Positions 27,814 to 37,102 of a stretch of 64,000 bases of DNA are shown in pieces. The notes beneath the pieces were generated by a model that made no database searches, was not told where the DNA came from, and saw only the letters and a program-made list of their open reading frames with translations. The DNA comes from Rhodococcus koreensis. Its GTDB lineage: Bacteria; Actinomycetota; Actinomycetes; Mycobacteriales; Mycobacteriaceae. Made by a program: the position numbers and the translations under genes. The DNA lies in the NCBI RefSeq assembly GCF_900105905.1, contig NZ_FNSV01000004.1:248001-312000 (forward strand), given 5' to 3'. The number at the start of each line of letters is the position of its first letter. Within the stretch, counting starts at the first letter, position 1.

Positions 27814-29052
27814 ATGCTAGAGCAGGACATGACCGACGAAGAGTTTCAGCCCTACTTCGAAAAGGCGGAAGAGCTGTCCAAGTTCTTCCGCGAGATCGGC
27901 CCCAAGTACGACGCGGAAAACACGTTCGCATACCCGTCCATCAAGGCGTTCAAGGAATCCGGGCTCGGAACCCTTCCGGTGCCGAAGGCGTTCGGCGGGC
28001 CCGGCGGCAACCTGCTGCAGGCCTCGAAGGTCATCAGTGAGTTGTCGAAAGGCGACTCCGCAATCACGTTGGCCTACAACATGCACTACATCATGGTCGG
28101 CATCGCCGGCAACCTGATGAGTGAAGAGCAGAACAAGTACTGGCTCGGGCGCGTCGCCGACGGCGAGATCATGTTCGGTCCCTTCTCCGAGCAGCGGGCC
28201 GGATTCAGCGGTCTCGCCGACATGAAGGCCATTCCCCAGCCCAACGGCGGATGGAAGCTCTACGGCAAGAAGACGTGGGGAACACTCTGCGAGGCCGCGG
28301 ACATCATCACCACCAACGCGACGATCACCGACGCCGAGGGAAATCTCCCGGAGGACTTCCAGGACCGCGTCAACGCGGAGAGCTTTTTCATCGGCGACTT
28401 CAACGTCGACGAGAACGGCCAGGGAGACGGCATCCGCATCGAAAAGACCTGGGACGCTCTCGGTATGCATGCCACCGGTACGCAGACCATCCACTTCGAT
28501 GGCTACTACGTTCCGGAAGACGGGTTCATCTGTGAGTGGCGCTCCGGTGCGTTCGGCGTCCTCGAGTGGGCGTCACTGATGTTCGCGAGCATCTACCTGG
28601 GTATGCAGTACCGCGTTCTCGAGGAATCTCGCGCCACCCTGTCGAAGAAGACCCTCGGCGCCACCTTCGGTGCCATCGTCGCAGAAGACACCAAGGTCTC
28701 CGGCGTCGGCCACATCATCGACGGTATCGGCGACATGGCCTCGCGGGTGGAGATCTCGCGCCGGGTCCTCTACCAGACCTGCCAGGAACTCCTCGACGGC
28801 AAGGACGACGAATGGCCGTTGGAGCTCCGCTTCCCGTACATCGGCCTGGCCAAGACCTTCGTCGCCGAAAACGTCATGCACATGACCAGGCACGCCATGA
28901 GCATGGCCGGTGGGTCGTCGTTCCGTAAGGGGGCGATCTTCGAGCGTCTGTACCGCGATTCGGCGGCCTCGATGTTCCAGCCGCTCAACTCCGACCAATC
29001 TCGCACGTACATCGGCGAGTATCTTCTGCAGCCCGAGCAGCTCAACGACTGA
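27814..29052 (+). CDS. Acyl-CoA dehydrogenase
   Basis: A 412-residue acyl-CoA dehydrogenase-fold enzyme. Family segments are an N-terminal helix bundle, FGGPGGNLLQASKVISELSKGD, a flavin-loop region FGPFSEQRAGFSGLADMKA, YGKKTWGTLCEAADI and a C-terminal helix bundle with MTRHAMSMAGGSSFRKG. The usual TEP/TEPDAGS motif is replaced by SEQRAGFSG. The start is ATG at 27814 with GGAG upstream; a GTG 6 bp earlier is also in frame. It is 47 bp after SCP2 and probably acts on the carried acyl-CoA. The exact substrate is unknown. Confidence 0.85.
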   Translation: MLEQDMTDEEFQPYFEKAEELSKFFREIGPKYDAENTFAYPSIKAFKESGLGTLPVPKAFGGPGGNLLQASKVISELSKGDSAITLAYNMHYIMVGIAGNLMSEEQNKYWLGRVADGEIMFGPFSEQRAGFSGLADMKAIPQPNGGWKLYGKKTWGTLCEAADIITTNATITDAEGNLPEDFQDRVNAESFFIGDFNVDENGQGDGIRIEKTWDALGMHATGTQTIHFDGYYVPEDGFICEWRSGAFGVLEWASLMFASIYLGMQYRVLEESRATLSKKTLGATFGAIVAEDTKVSGVGHIIDGIGDMASRVEISRRVLYQTCQELLDGKDDEWPLELRFPYIGLAKTFVAENVMHMTRHAMSMAGGSSFRKGAIFERLYRDSAASMFQPLNSDQSRTYIGEYLLQPEQLND

Positions 29053-29064
29053 TCGGCTGCCACG

Positions 29065-29107
29065 AAGCCCTCCGGTTTCCTGTCCCGAGCAGGACGCCGG
29101 AGGGCTT
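29065..29107 (+). terminator. Hairpin terminator after acyl-CoA dehydrogenase
   Basis: An 11-bp perfect outer stem (AAGCCCTCCGG and complement) encloses a smaller TCCTG/CAGGA helix, and TTTCG follows. It separates the SCP2 unit from the mce operon. Confidence 0.78.
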
Positions 29108-29282
29108 TCGTGTACGCGCCGAGAACCCCATCCGCGCGCGGCGACAGCAGGGGCGACAGGGGCCTGTAGCCGCGTCGCCGGCGGTTGTCTCCTTGCCGCT
29201 GGGCGGGTCGGCCGTTCCCTACGCCGCTACGGGAGGTCCCACGGGCGAAAGTACATTGCGGATCACTTTCTCCTCCCCTCAT

Positions 29283-29341
29283 CCCCCCTCGGGGGGAACT
29301 CCGACGCGGTTTCCTGCCACTTCGGGGTGAGATTGCTCCCC
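29283..29341 (+). promoter_or_regulatory. G-boxes upstream of mce operon
   Basis: CCCCCC TC GGGGGG is a perfect 14-bp palindrome at 29283-29296. The core GGGGTGAGATTGCTC follows at 29324-29338, then CCCC. Over 21 positions the core region matches the copy at 8792 in 16. A TACCAT hexamer lies 56 bases after the core, 21 bases more than in the 8781 copy, or about two helical turns. Confidence 0.5.
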
Positions 29342-29351
29342 CAAACGGAGG

Positions 29352-29371
29352 AAGTGAATCGCAATTTACTT
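29352..29371. promoter_or_regulatory. Candidate TetR-type operator, copy 3 (before mce operon)
   Basis: AAGTGAATCGCAATTTACTT is the most symmetric of three related sites (8 of 10 half-site positions pair). Its right half reads AAGTAAATTG on the other strand, which contains the AAGTAAAT box seen before the double-TetR and LuxR genes. It sits 13 bp after the G-box and 131 bp before the first mce gene. Confidence 0.58.
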
Positions 29372-29502
29372 GTGTTGTGATCGAGCGTAGCCCTACCATT
29401 CAAATGTGATGCGGCGCACAACATATCTGGTTGTGGATGGGCCCGAGTAGCCCGATTAGTCGCTCGACACACTTCATTTTCCATTTGACGAGGAGGAAAC
29501 CG

Positions 29503-30348
29503 GTGACCGGTTCCCCACCGCTCGCTGTAGATCCGCGTGCACCGGGCCGCGACGACGCGCCTGTCCGCAAGCCCGGGAAGGCTCGGATCTGGGCCGAATC
29601 GGCAGTGCGGCCCCTGGGCGCATTCTTCGAGATGTGCGCGGCGACATTCCGGGCGCTGTTCCGGCCCCCGTTCCAATGGCGAGAGTTCGTTCTGCAGTCC
29701 TGGTTCATCGTTCGTGTCGCGTTGCTGCCCACCCTGCTGGTCGCGGTGCCGTTCACCGTTCTGGTGGTCTTCACCCTCAACATCCTCCTGGTCGAGTTCG
29801 GTGCTGCCGACCTGTCCGGTGCCGGTGCGGCACTCGGCGCGGTCACCCAGATCGGCCCGCTCGTCACCGTTCTGGTCGTGGCCGGCGCCGGAGCCACCGC
29901 GATCTGCGCCGATCTCGGAGCCCGGACGATCCGCGAGGAGATCGACGCCATGAAAGTCCTGGGCATCGACCCGATCCAGCGTCTGGTGGTCCCGCGCGTG
30001 CTCGGCTCCACCCTGGTGGCGCTGCTGCTGAACGGGCTGGTGATCACGATCGGCATCGTCGGAGGCTTCTTCTTCTCCGTCGTCTTCCAAAACGTCACCC
30101 CGGGCGCATACGTGTCGTCTCTGACCTTCGTCACCGGATTGCCGGAGGTCATCATCTCCGAGGTCAAGGCGTGCTTGTTCGGGCTCATCGCGGGTCTGGT
30201 GGCGTGCCATCGTGGGCTCACGGTGAAGGGCGGCCCGAAGAGCGTCGGCGACGCCGTCAACGAGACGGTCGTGTACGCCTTCATGGCCTTGTTCGCGGTC
30301 AATGTGATTGTCACCGCCATCGGCGTGAAATACGGAACGGGGCGATGA
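29503..30348 (+). CDS. yrbEA: YrbE-type ABC transporter permease, first
   Basis: A 281-residue MlaE/YrbE permease with about five to six membrane segments, one of the two channel subunits of the Mce lipid importer in the inner membrane. The family coupling region GARTIREEIDAMKVLGIDPI, which contacts the ATPase, is intact at about residues 142-161. GTG at 29503 is preferred because of the AGGAGG 6 bp upstream; the open frame extends earlier without another ribosome site. It overlaps the next permease by 4 bp. The symbol letter denotes order only. Confidence 0.92.
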   Translation: MTGSPPLAVDPRAPGRDDAPVRKPGKARIWAESAVRPLGAFFEMCAATFRALFRPPFQWREFVLQSWFIVRVALLPTLLVAVPFTVLVVFTLNILLVEFGAADLSGAGAALGAVTQIGPLVTVLVVAGAGATAICADLGARTIREEIDAMKVLGIDPIQRLVVPRVLGSTLVALLLNGLVITIGIVGGFFFSVVFQNVTPGAYVSSLTFVTGLPEVIISEVKACLFGLIAGLVACHRGLTVKGGPKSVGDAVNETVVYAFMALFAVNVIVTAIGVKYGTGR

Positions 30349-31199
30349 CCGTGACAGGCAGCCTGACCGGCAAACGACGAGCATCGAAGGTCGCGGCGGC
30401 GCCGCTGCGGTTCCTCGAATCCCTCGGTGAACAGGCAGTCTTCTTCTGGCGAACCATCCGGTTCACTCCGCACGCCCTGAAGACATACTCACGCGAAACC
30501 CTCCGGCTGATCGCCGAAATCGGCATGGGATCCGGGGCCTTGGCGGTGATCGGCGGCACCGTGGCGATCGTGGGATTCATGACCTTCGCCGGCGGAACCC
30601 TCGCCGCTATCCAAGGATTCAACTCGCTGGGCAACATCGGCGTGGAGGCACTGACCGGGTTCTTCGCCGCGTTCTGCAACGTGCGGATCATGGCACCCGT
30701 GGTCGCCGGTATCGCGCTGGCAGCGACCATCGGTGCGGGCGCCACCGCCCAGCTGGGGGCGATGCGGATCAGCGAGGAAATCGACGCACTCGAAGTGACC
30801 GGCATCCGGTCGATGTCCTACCTGGTGTCGACCAGGGCCATCGCCGGCATCGTCGCGATCATCCCGCTGTACTCCATGGCCGTCATCATGTCGTTCCTCG
30901 CGGCGCAGGTGACGACCACCGGGATCTACGGCCAGTCCGCCGGCGTCTACAACCACTACTTCTTCACCTTCTTGCGGACGAGCGACCTGTTCTGGTCCTT
31001 CCTGGAGGCCTTACTGATGGCCACCGTGGTCATGCTGATCCACTGCTACTACGGCTACAACGCCGCCGGTGGCCCCGCCGGCGTAGGCGAGGCGGTCGGA
31101 CGGGCCGTACGCACATCACTGATCGCGGTGGTGATGGTGGTTCTGTTTGCCTCACTTGCCATTTACGGAACATCCGGCAATTTCAACCTGGCCGGTTAG
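30345..31199 (+). CDS. yrbEB: YrbE-type ABC transporter permease, second
   Basis: A 284-residue partner of the preceding permease with the same fold. The coupling helix region is GAMRISEEIDALEVTGIRSMS, and the C-terminal half includes HCYYGYNAAGGPAGVGEAVGRA, a typical YrbE tail. A cytosolic N-terminus of about 45 residues precedes the first membrane segment. It starts within the ATGA overlap and is followed after 15 bp by mceA. Two permeases, six Mce proteins and an ATPase make a complete importer. Confidence 0.92.
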   Translation: MTVTGSLTGKRRASKVAAAPLRFLESLGEQAVFFWRTIRFTPHALKTYSRETLRLIAEIGMGSGALAVIGGTVAIVGFMTFAGGTLAAIQGFNSLGNIGVEALTGFFAAFCNVRIMAPVVAGIALAATIGAGATAQLGAMRISEEIDALEVTGIRSMSYLVSTRAIAGIVAIIPLYSMAVIMSFLAAQVTTTGIYGQSAGVYNHYFFTFLRTSDLFWSFLEALLMATVVMLIHCYYGYNAAGGPAGVGEAVGRAVRTSLIAVVMVVLFASLAIYGTSGNFNLAG

Positions 31200-31214
31200 A
31201 CGGGGGACGCGCTG

Positions 31215-32411
31215 ATGGGAACACGCAACAAATCACACTACAAACAGCCACCGCTGCGGGTCGCCGGCGCCGCGATGCTGGTCGGCGTCATCACGGCCCT
31301 GGTGCTGTGCATGCAGACATTCCGCGGGGCCTTCGAGGAAACCGTTCCGTTGACCGTCGTCGCCGACAGGTCCGGCCTGGTGATGGAACCCGGGGCCAAG
31401 GTCCAACTCAATGGTGTCGAGATCGGCAGGGTCAAGGAAGTCCAGCAGGTGGCCGGCACCTCGCGACTGAGCCTCGATATCGATTCGGCACGCTTCGACC
31501 TGCTCTCGGCCGACACCACCGCCGAGATCAAAGCGACGACGGCGTTCGGCGCCAAGTATGTCGCACTGACCAGCGCAGGACAGGACAGCAGCCCGCTGGC
31601 CGCAGGAAGTGAAGTCCGGTCGGGCAACGTCACGACCGAGATCAACACCGTATTCGAGAACTTGACGTCGGTGATGCACCACGTCGACCCGGCGAAGCTG
31701 AACTCGGCACTCGGCGCGGTCGCCGAGGGTCTGCGCGGCCGCGGGGAGCAGCTCGGCGACACCATGGTCAAGGCCGATTCCGTCCTCGTTCGACTCAACC
31801 CAGCTCTGCCGCAACTGCAGAGCGACCTCCGCGACACCTCCACCGTCGTCAACACCTATGCGGATGTCGCGCCGACCCTGATGGACCTGCTGAAATTCGC
31901 CTCCACGACGTCGGATTCGGTCGTCGAGAGAGAGGACCAACTCGATGCGACGCTGACCGCGGCGGTGAACTTCGGCAACGACGGCGCGGCGCTGACCAAT
32001 GACCTCGAACGCGGGCTGGTCGATTCCATGCGGCTACTGCTGCCGACCACCGGCCTTCTGTCCAAGTACAGCCCCGAGATCACCTGCCTACTGCAACAAT
32101 CCGTCGACGCGCGCAATGCGCAGATGCACGCGTTCGGTGGCAACACCGGATACTCCGCCGACCTCGATGTCGGATTCCTTCCCGGCGACGACCCGTATCG
32201 CTACCCCGAGAACCTTCCGAAGGTCGAGGCCTCCGGCGGTCCGGGCGGGCAGCCGGGGTGCTATCCGATGATCACCAAAGACATGTACCCGGCGCCCGTG
32301 CTGGTCACCGACACCGGCGCCTCGATCGCCGATTCGACCACCCCCCGTCTGGGTTCCCCGTTCTTCGTCGACTATCTGTTCGGGAATATCGTGGGAGGGC
32401 CTGCACGCTAA
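31215..32411 (+). CDS. mceA: Mce family protein A
   Basis: A 398-residue Mce protein. It has an N-terminal membrane anchor (about residues 13-35), an MlaD/MCE domain with AKVQLNGVEIGRVKEV and TTAFGAKYVALTS at about residues 50-140, and a long helical tail. Six Mce proteins together form a periplasm-spanning tube that shuttles lipids from the outer layer to the permeases. Like MceA proteins, it has a cysteine pair region near the C-terminus (ITCLLQQS and QPGCYPM). Its stop shares one base with the mceB start. Confidence 0.92.
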   Translation: MGTRNKSHYKQPPLRVAGAAMLVGVITALVLCMQTFRGAFEETVPLTVVADRSGLVMEPGAKVQLNGVEIGRVKEVQQVAGTSRLSLDIDSARFDLLSADTTAEIKATTAFGAKYVALTSAGQDSSPLAAGSEVRSGNVTTEINTVFENLTSVMHHVDPAKLNSALGAVAEGLRGRGEQLGDTMVKADSVLVRLNPALPQLQSDLRDTSTVVNTYADVAPTLMDLLKFASTTSDSVVEREDQLDATLTAAVNFGNDGAALTNDLERGLVDSMRLLLPTTGLLSKYSPEITCLLQQSVDARNAQMHAFGGNTGYSADLDVGFLPGDDPYRYPENLPKVEASGGPGGQPGCYPMITKDMYPAPVLVTDTGASIADSTTPRLGSPFFVDYLFGNIVGGPAR

Positions 32412-33433
32412 TGAAAATCACTGGAACCATTGCACGTTTGGCCCTCTTCGCGGTGATCATGGTGCTCTTCACCGCCGCGGTCGTCGTGGTCTTCTCGCAA
32501 GTGCGATTCGGCAGCGAACGAACCTACAAGGCCGCCTTCGCGGACGCATCCGGTTTGAAGTCGGACGAGTTCGTGCGGGTCGCCGGCGTCGAAGTCGGGA
32601 AGGTGAAGTCCGTCGAGATCGTCGACGAGGCCACCGCCCTGGTCGAGTTCTCGCTCACCAAGGCCGTGCCGTTCACCGAATCCACCAAGCTCGCCGTGCG
32701 GTACGAGAACCTCATCGGAGCCCACTACCTCGAACTGCTCGACAGCCCCGGGTCCAACACCACACAGCCCGAGGACTCGACCATCCCGGCAGATCGCACG
32801 ATGGCCGCGCTGGATCTCGACGCCCTGATCAACGGCTTCCGGCCACTGTTCAAAGCACTGGACCCCGACCAGGTCAACAAGCTCTCCACCTCACTTGTGC
32901 ATGTCCTGCAAGGACAGGGCGGAACGGTATCGGACTTCCTGAAACAATCCGGCGAACTGACCTCCGCACTGGCCGACCGGGATCAGCTGATCGGCTCGGT
33001 GATCGACAACCTCAACCGGGTCCTCGGCACGGTCGACGAACACAACAAGCAGTTCGACGAAGGTGTCGACAAACTGCAGCAAGTCATCAGTGGACTCTCC
33101 GAGCAGTCCGACCCGATCGGCGATGCCCTGGTCCGCGTCAACGACGCGTCCGCCTCCGTCGCCGACCTCCTGGTGAACGCCCGCCCGGCGATCAGGAACG
33201 ACGTCACCGAGATCGGACGAGTCGCCGGCAACATCAATGCCGACAAGGACTACGTCAACTGGGCGCTCAGCGCACTCCCCGATGCGTATGGCCGCCTCGC
33301 CCGACTCGGACTCTACGGCGACTTCTTCACGTTCTACCTCTGCGATGTCACATTGAAAGTCAATGGCCCTGACGGCAATCCCGCCCTCATCCCGATCATC
33401 GGACAGCGGGCAGGAAGGTGTACAGCACAGTGA
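32411..33433 (+). CDS. mceB: Mce family protein B
   Basis: A 340-residue Mce protein with an N-terminal transmembrane anchor, an MCE domain (GLKSDEFVRVAGVEVGKVKSV and ENLIGAHYLELLD) at about residues 35-115, and a helical region with many heptad-like leucines. The C-terminal LYGDFFTFYLCDVTLKVNG is typical of MceB. The ATG at 32411 overlaps the mceA stop by one base, giving translational coupling. It forms one chain position in the Mce hexamer. Confidence 0.92.
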   Translation: MKITGTIARLALFAVIMVLFTAAVVVVFSQVRFGSERTYKAAFADASGLKSDEFVRVAGVEVGKVKSVEIVDEATALVEFSLTKAVPFTESTKLAVRYENLIGAHYLELLDSPGSNTTQPEDSTIPADRTMAALDLDALINGFRPLFKALDPDQVNKLSTSLVHVLQGQGGTVSDFLKQSGELTSALADRDQLIGSVIDNLNRVLGTVDEHNKQFDEGVDKLQQVISGLSEQSDPIGDALVRVNDASASVADLLVNARPAIRNDVTEIGRVAGNINADKDYVNWALSALPDAYGRLARLGLYGDFFTFYLCDVTLKVNGPDGNPALIPIIGQRAGRCTAQ

Positions 33434-34677
33434 GCCGAACACAGAAATCCAACACCGTACGCACCGGTCTGATCGGCGTCCTGGTGGTCGCGGCCCTGGT
33501 GCTGATCTCGGTCAACTTCGACCGCATCGCCTCCACACTGAGCTCGTCGGTGACCTACACCGCATACGTCGGTGACACAGGCGGGCTCGAGACCGGCGAC
33601 AAGGTGTTCCTCTCCGGCGTCCACGTCGGGGATGTCGAAGACATCGACCTCGACGGCGACAAGGTCCGGATCGCATTCAGCGTGGACGGACCGCGTCTGG
33701 GCGAGGCCTCCGAGGTATCGATCAAGACACTGACCGTGCTCGGACGAAAGTTCCTGCAGGTGACGCCGAAGGGCGACAAGGCGCTCTCACCCGATCAGCC
33801 GATCCCGCTCGAGCACACCTCCACCCCCTATCTCCTGACCGATGCGCTCGGCGACCTGTCCACCACCGTGAGCAACTTGGACACCGACCAGGTCACCAAC
33901 GCACTGGACACCCTGAGCCAAACTCTCGATCAGACCGCACCGAACCTCAGTGCCGCGCTCGACGGGGTCTCCCGGCTCTCGGACACCGTGGGCACCCGTG
34001 ACCAGATGGTCAAGGATCTGTTCCACAACGCGGAGTCACTGACCAAGGTCCTCGGCGGACGCAGCCAGCAGATCAACAAGCTGCTCCTCGACAGCAACAC
34101 CCTCTTCACCGCGCTCGATCAGCGCCGACAGGCAATCGACACGCTCCTGGTGAACCTGTCCGCCGTCACCGCGCAGGTGGCATCGCTGGTCGATGACAAC
34201 GAAGCCCAACTCCGACCAGTACTCGATCAACTCAACGGTGTGACAGCACTTTTGAACGAACGTAAGGACGATGTGAAGAAGGCGATCCTGCCGGCAAGCC
34301 AATATGTCACCTCGCTCGGTGAATCGGTGGCCTCCGGCCCGTTCTTCAAGGCCTACATCATGAATCTACTTCCCGGCCAGTTCCTGCAGCCCTTCATCGA
34401 CGCCGCCTTCCGGGAGCAAGGCGTCAACCCCGGCACGCTCAACGGGCAAAACCAGTTCCCGGTGACATGTGGACACAACGCGGCCCCAGGACTGGTCCCG
34501 CCCGGCCACACCACCCCGCTACCCGATCCGAGCACCTGCCCCGTCCAACCCGGCGACCCCGCCGCTCCCGCAGCCGCTCCGGCCCAGCCCGGACCACCCG
34601 CACTGCCGGGCCTGCCTGGCCTGCCGCCACTCCCGCAGCTGCCTGGACTTCCGCCGCTACCCGGACTGGGAGGATGA
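33430..34677 (+). CDS. mceC: Mce family protein C
   Basis: A 415-residue Mce protein. The anchor is at about residues 14-34, the MCE domain follows with ETGDKVFLSGVHVGDVEDI and TVLGRKFLQVTPKG, then a helical segment. The last 70 residues are strongly proline-rich with repeated PGLP/LPGLPPLP units, a common MceC tail of unknown role. The GTG at 33430 forms a GTGA overlap with mceB; GTG at 33418 is an alternative that adds four residues. Confidence 0.9.
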   Translation: MSRTQKSNTVRTGLIGVLVVAALVLISVNFDRIASTLSSSVTYTAYVGDTGGLETGDKVFLSGVHVGDVEDIDLDGDKVRIAFSVDGPRLGEASEVSIKTLTVLGRKFLQVTPKGDKALSPDQPIPLEHTSTPYLLTDALGDLSTTVSNLDTDQVTNALDTLSQTLDQTAPNLSAALDGVSRLSDTVGTRDQMVKDLFHNAESLTKVLGGRSQQINKLLLDSNTLFTALDQRRQAIDTLLVNLSAVTAQVASLVDDNEAQLRPVLDQLNGVTALLNERKDDVKKAILPASQYVTSLGESVASGPFFKAYIMNLLPGQFLQPFIDAAFREQGVNPGTLNGQNQFPVTCGHNAAPGLVPPGHTTPLPDPSTCPVQPGDPAAPAAAPAQPGPPALPGLPGLPPLPQLPGLPPLPGLGG

Positions 34678-34679
34678 GC

Positions 34680-35957
34680 ATGTTCGCGTCTTTGATGACA
34701 CGCGGATCGACCCGACGGCAAATCACCATCCTGACCATCGTCGTCCTCCTCGTGGCCGGAACACTCGGCCTCGCATGGCGTGCGTACGACCGCGTCACCA
34801 CGAGGTCCGCGGTCGCGTACTTCGAGAACACCAACGGTCTGTACGTCGGGGACAAGGTCAAGATCCTCGGCGTCGACGTCGGGGTGATCGATTCCATCGA
34901 TCCGGACGGCGAGCGGATGCGGGTGGGGTTCCACTACGACGCCGACTACAAGGTCCCTCAGCAGGCCAAGGCGGCGGTACTCTCGCAGAGCCTGATCTCC
35001 TCACGTGCGATCCAACTGACACCCGCGTACACCGGCGGCCCCGAACTGAGTGACGGCGGACAGATCCCGATCGAACGCACCGCTGTGCCAGTGGAATGGG
35101 ACGACCTTCGGGAACAGCTGCAGCACCTCGCCGAATCGATCGGCCCGACCGAGGCCAACAAGGCCGGCTCTCTCGGTGACTTCGTCGACACCGCAGCCGA
35201 GTCGTTGGCCGGCAAGGGGGACGACATCAACTCGACATTGACCAAGCTCTCCGATGCCATGTCCACGATGTCGGACGGCCGCGATGATCTCTTCGCCACC
35301 GTGCGCAACCTGCAGGCCTTCATGACCGCACTCGCCGCTAGCGACGATCAAATCGTCGAGCTCAATCAGAACGTCGCCTCGGTGTCGTCGGTGCTCGATA
35401 ACTCCGATCAAGAACTGGCGACCGCATTGCAGAACATCGATGCGATGACCAGCCGGCTGGGGCAGTTTGTGAAAGACAACCGCGACGGGCTCAGCAAATC
35501 GGTGAGCGACCTCGCCACCGTGACAACGTCGTTGAACGAGATACGGCCAGACATCGAGCAACTCTTGCACGTCGGTCCGACGGCGATCCAGAACTTCTAC
35601 AACATCTATGAACCCGCGCACGGGTCCTTCACCGGCGCGCTGGCTGTCACCCAGCTCCAGAACCCGGTGCAGTTCATCTGCGGTGCAATCCAGGCGGCAA
35701 GTCAGCTGGGTGCGGCCGAGGCGGCGAAACTATGTGTCCAACAGCTGGCACCGGTATTGCAGCTCGTGCAGATGAATTACCCACCGGTCGGAATCAACCC
35801 GGTGGCCGGCAAACAGGTCAGACCCGAGCAGATCGACTACAGCGAAGAGTGGCTGCGCGGCACGGTCCCTGCTCCCGCAGCCGTCGAGCCCGTCGGCGCA
35901 CCTGCGGGGCTGGCAGGGCTACTCGGAATCCCGGCACCCGCTGGAGGTGGGCGATAA
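34680..35957 (+). CDS. mceD: Mce family protein D
   Basis: A 425-residue Mce protein with an N-terminal anchor (ITILTIVVLLVAGTLGLAWR), an MCE domain with GLYVGDKVKILGVDVGVID and SLISSRAIQLTPAY, a helical tail and a proline/alanine-rich C-terminus. The ATG at 34680 is chosen because GGGAGG lies 6 bases upstream; ATG at 34674, which overlaps the mceC stop, is two codons longer and nearly as likely. Its stop shares a base with mceE. Confidence 0.9.
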   Translation: MFASLMTRGSTRRQITILTIVVLLVAGTLGLAWRAYDRVTTRSAVAYFENTNGLYVGDKVKILGVDVGVIDSIDPDGERMRVGFHYDADYKVPQQAKAAVLSQSLISSRAIQLTPAYTGGPELSDGGQIPIERTAVPVEWDDLREQLQHLAESIGPTEANKAGSLGDFVDTAAESLAGKGDDINSTLTKLSDAMSTMSDGRDDLFATVRNLQAFMTALAASDDQIVELNQNVASVSSVLDNSDQELATALQNIDAMTSRLGQFVKDNRDGLSKSVSDLATVTTSLNEIRPDIEQLLHVGPTAIQNFYNIYEPAHGSFTGALAVTQLQNPVQFICGAIQAASQLGAAEAAKLCVQQLAPVLQLVQMNYPPVGINPVAGKQVRPEQIDYSEEWLRGTVPAPAAVEPVGAPAGLAGLLGIPAPAGGGR

Positions 35958-37102
35958 TGGCCAACAACAAACTCACCCGGGGTGCCCTCGTGGCTCTGGT
36001 CGTCGGATTCACCCTCACGGTGTCGGGGTGCGATTGGCAAGGCGCCAATTCCCTGCCACTGCCAGGAACCGCCGGTTCCGACGACGGCGCGTACACCGTC
36101 AAGATCGAGATGCCGAATGTGACATCGATCCAACGCAACAGTCGGGTACGCGTCGGCGATGTCACGGTCGGCAACGTCGACGATGTGCAGCTCGCCGGAT
36201 GGCACGCCGTCGTCACGGTCTCACTCGAGTCCGACGTCCACCTCCCCGGCAACGCGACGGCGAAGGTGGGGCAGACCAGTTTGCTCGGTTCGCTGCACAT
36301 CGAACTGGCACCACCATTGACGGAACCGCCCGCGGGCGAACTCCGCGACGGTGACACGATCCCGATCGACAACGCCAGCACGTATCCGACCACGGAACAG
36401 ACACTGGCGTCGGTGTCGACCGTGCTCAACGGCGGAGGCCTCGCACAGATCCAGGAGATCAGTGGTGAACTCAACGCCGGGTTGTCCGGGCACGAGGTAG
36501 AAGTCCGCGACCTTCTCAATCAAGCGGACACGTTCAGCGGCAGTCTGAACGAACAGCGCGACGACATCATCACCGCCGCCGAAGGCCTCGATCGCCTTGC
36601 CTCGACCGTCGACCAGCAGAACGCCGTACTGGCCGGCGCGCTCGAACGGATCCCGCCCGCGCTCGCCGTCCTCGACGAACAGCAGAGGAAGCTCACCGAC
36701 ACGGTGACCTCCGTCGGAAACTTCGCCGACTCGGCGAACCGGGTGGTCACGGTGAGCTCGCAGGACGTACAGACCAACGTCCGTGAGCTCGAGCCGGTAT
36801 TGCGCGAACTCGGCAACTCCGGTTCCGACCTCACCCAGGCATTGGGGCTGCTTCCCACGTATCCGTGGCCGCTGGAAAACATTCCGAAGTTCTTCAAGGG
36901 TGACGCCGGTAACCTCTCCGCCACCGTCGATCTCACCATGGGACGCCTCGACCGAGGATTGCTGCAGGGCACACCCCTCGAGGGGTCGCTCACGAACGCC
37001 GAAACCGCCCTTGGTCGTACGGAGGGTCGAATTCCGGCGGTCTCGACGAAGAACCCGCTGACGGCGGGACTCGACAACGTTGCGATGAGGGGTACCCGAT
37101 GA
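35957..37102 (+). CDS. mceE: Mce family lipoprotein E
   Basis: A 381-residue Mce protein that is lipid-anchored. It has a signal peptide with lipobox VSGC, and cysteine 25 would be the acylated residue. The MCE domain follows (IQRNSRVRVGDVTVGNVDDV and TSLLGSLHIEL), then a long helical region. Lipoprotein character is the rule for the fifth Mce protein in mycobacteria and rhodococci. It overlaps mceF by 4 bp. Confidence 0.92.
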   Translation: MANNKLTRGALVALVVGFTLTVSGCDWQGANSLPLPGTAGSDDGAYTVKIEMPNVTSIQRNSRVRVGDVTVGNVDDVQLAGWHAVVTVSLESDVHLPGNATAKVGQTSLLGSLHIELAPPLTEPPAGELRDGDTIPIDNASTYPTTEQTLASVSTVLNGGGLAQIQEISGELNAGLSGHEVEVRDLLNQADTFSGSLNEQRDDIITAAEGLDRLASTVDQQNAVLAGALERIPPALAVLDEQQRKLTDTVTSVGNFADSANRVVTVSSQDVQTNVRELEPVLRELGNSGSDLTQALGLLPTYPWPLENIPKFFKGDAGNLSATVDLTMGRLDRGLLQGTPLEGSLTNAETALGRTEGRIPAVSTKNPLTAGLDNVAMRGTR

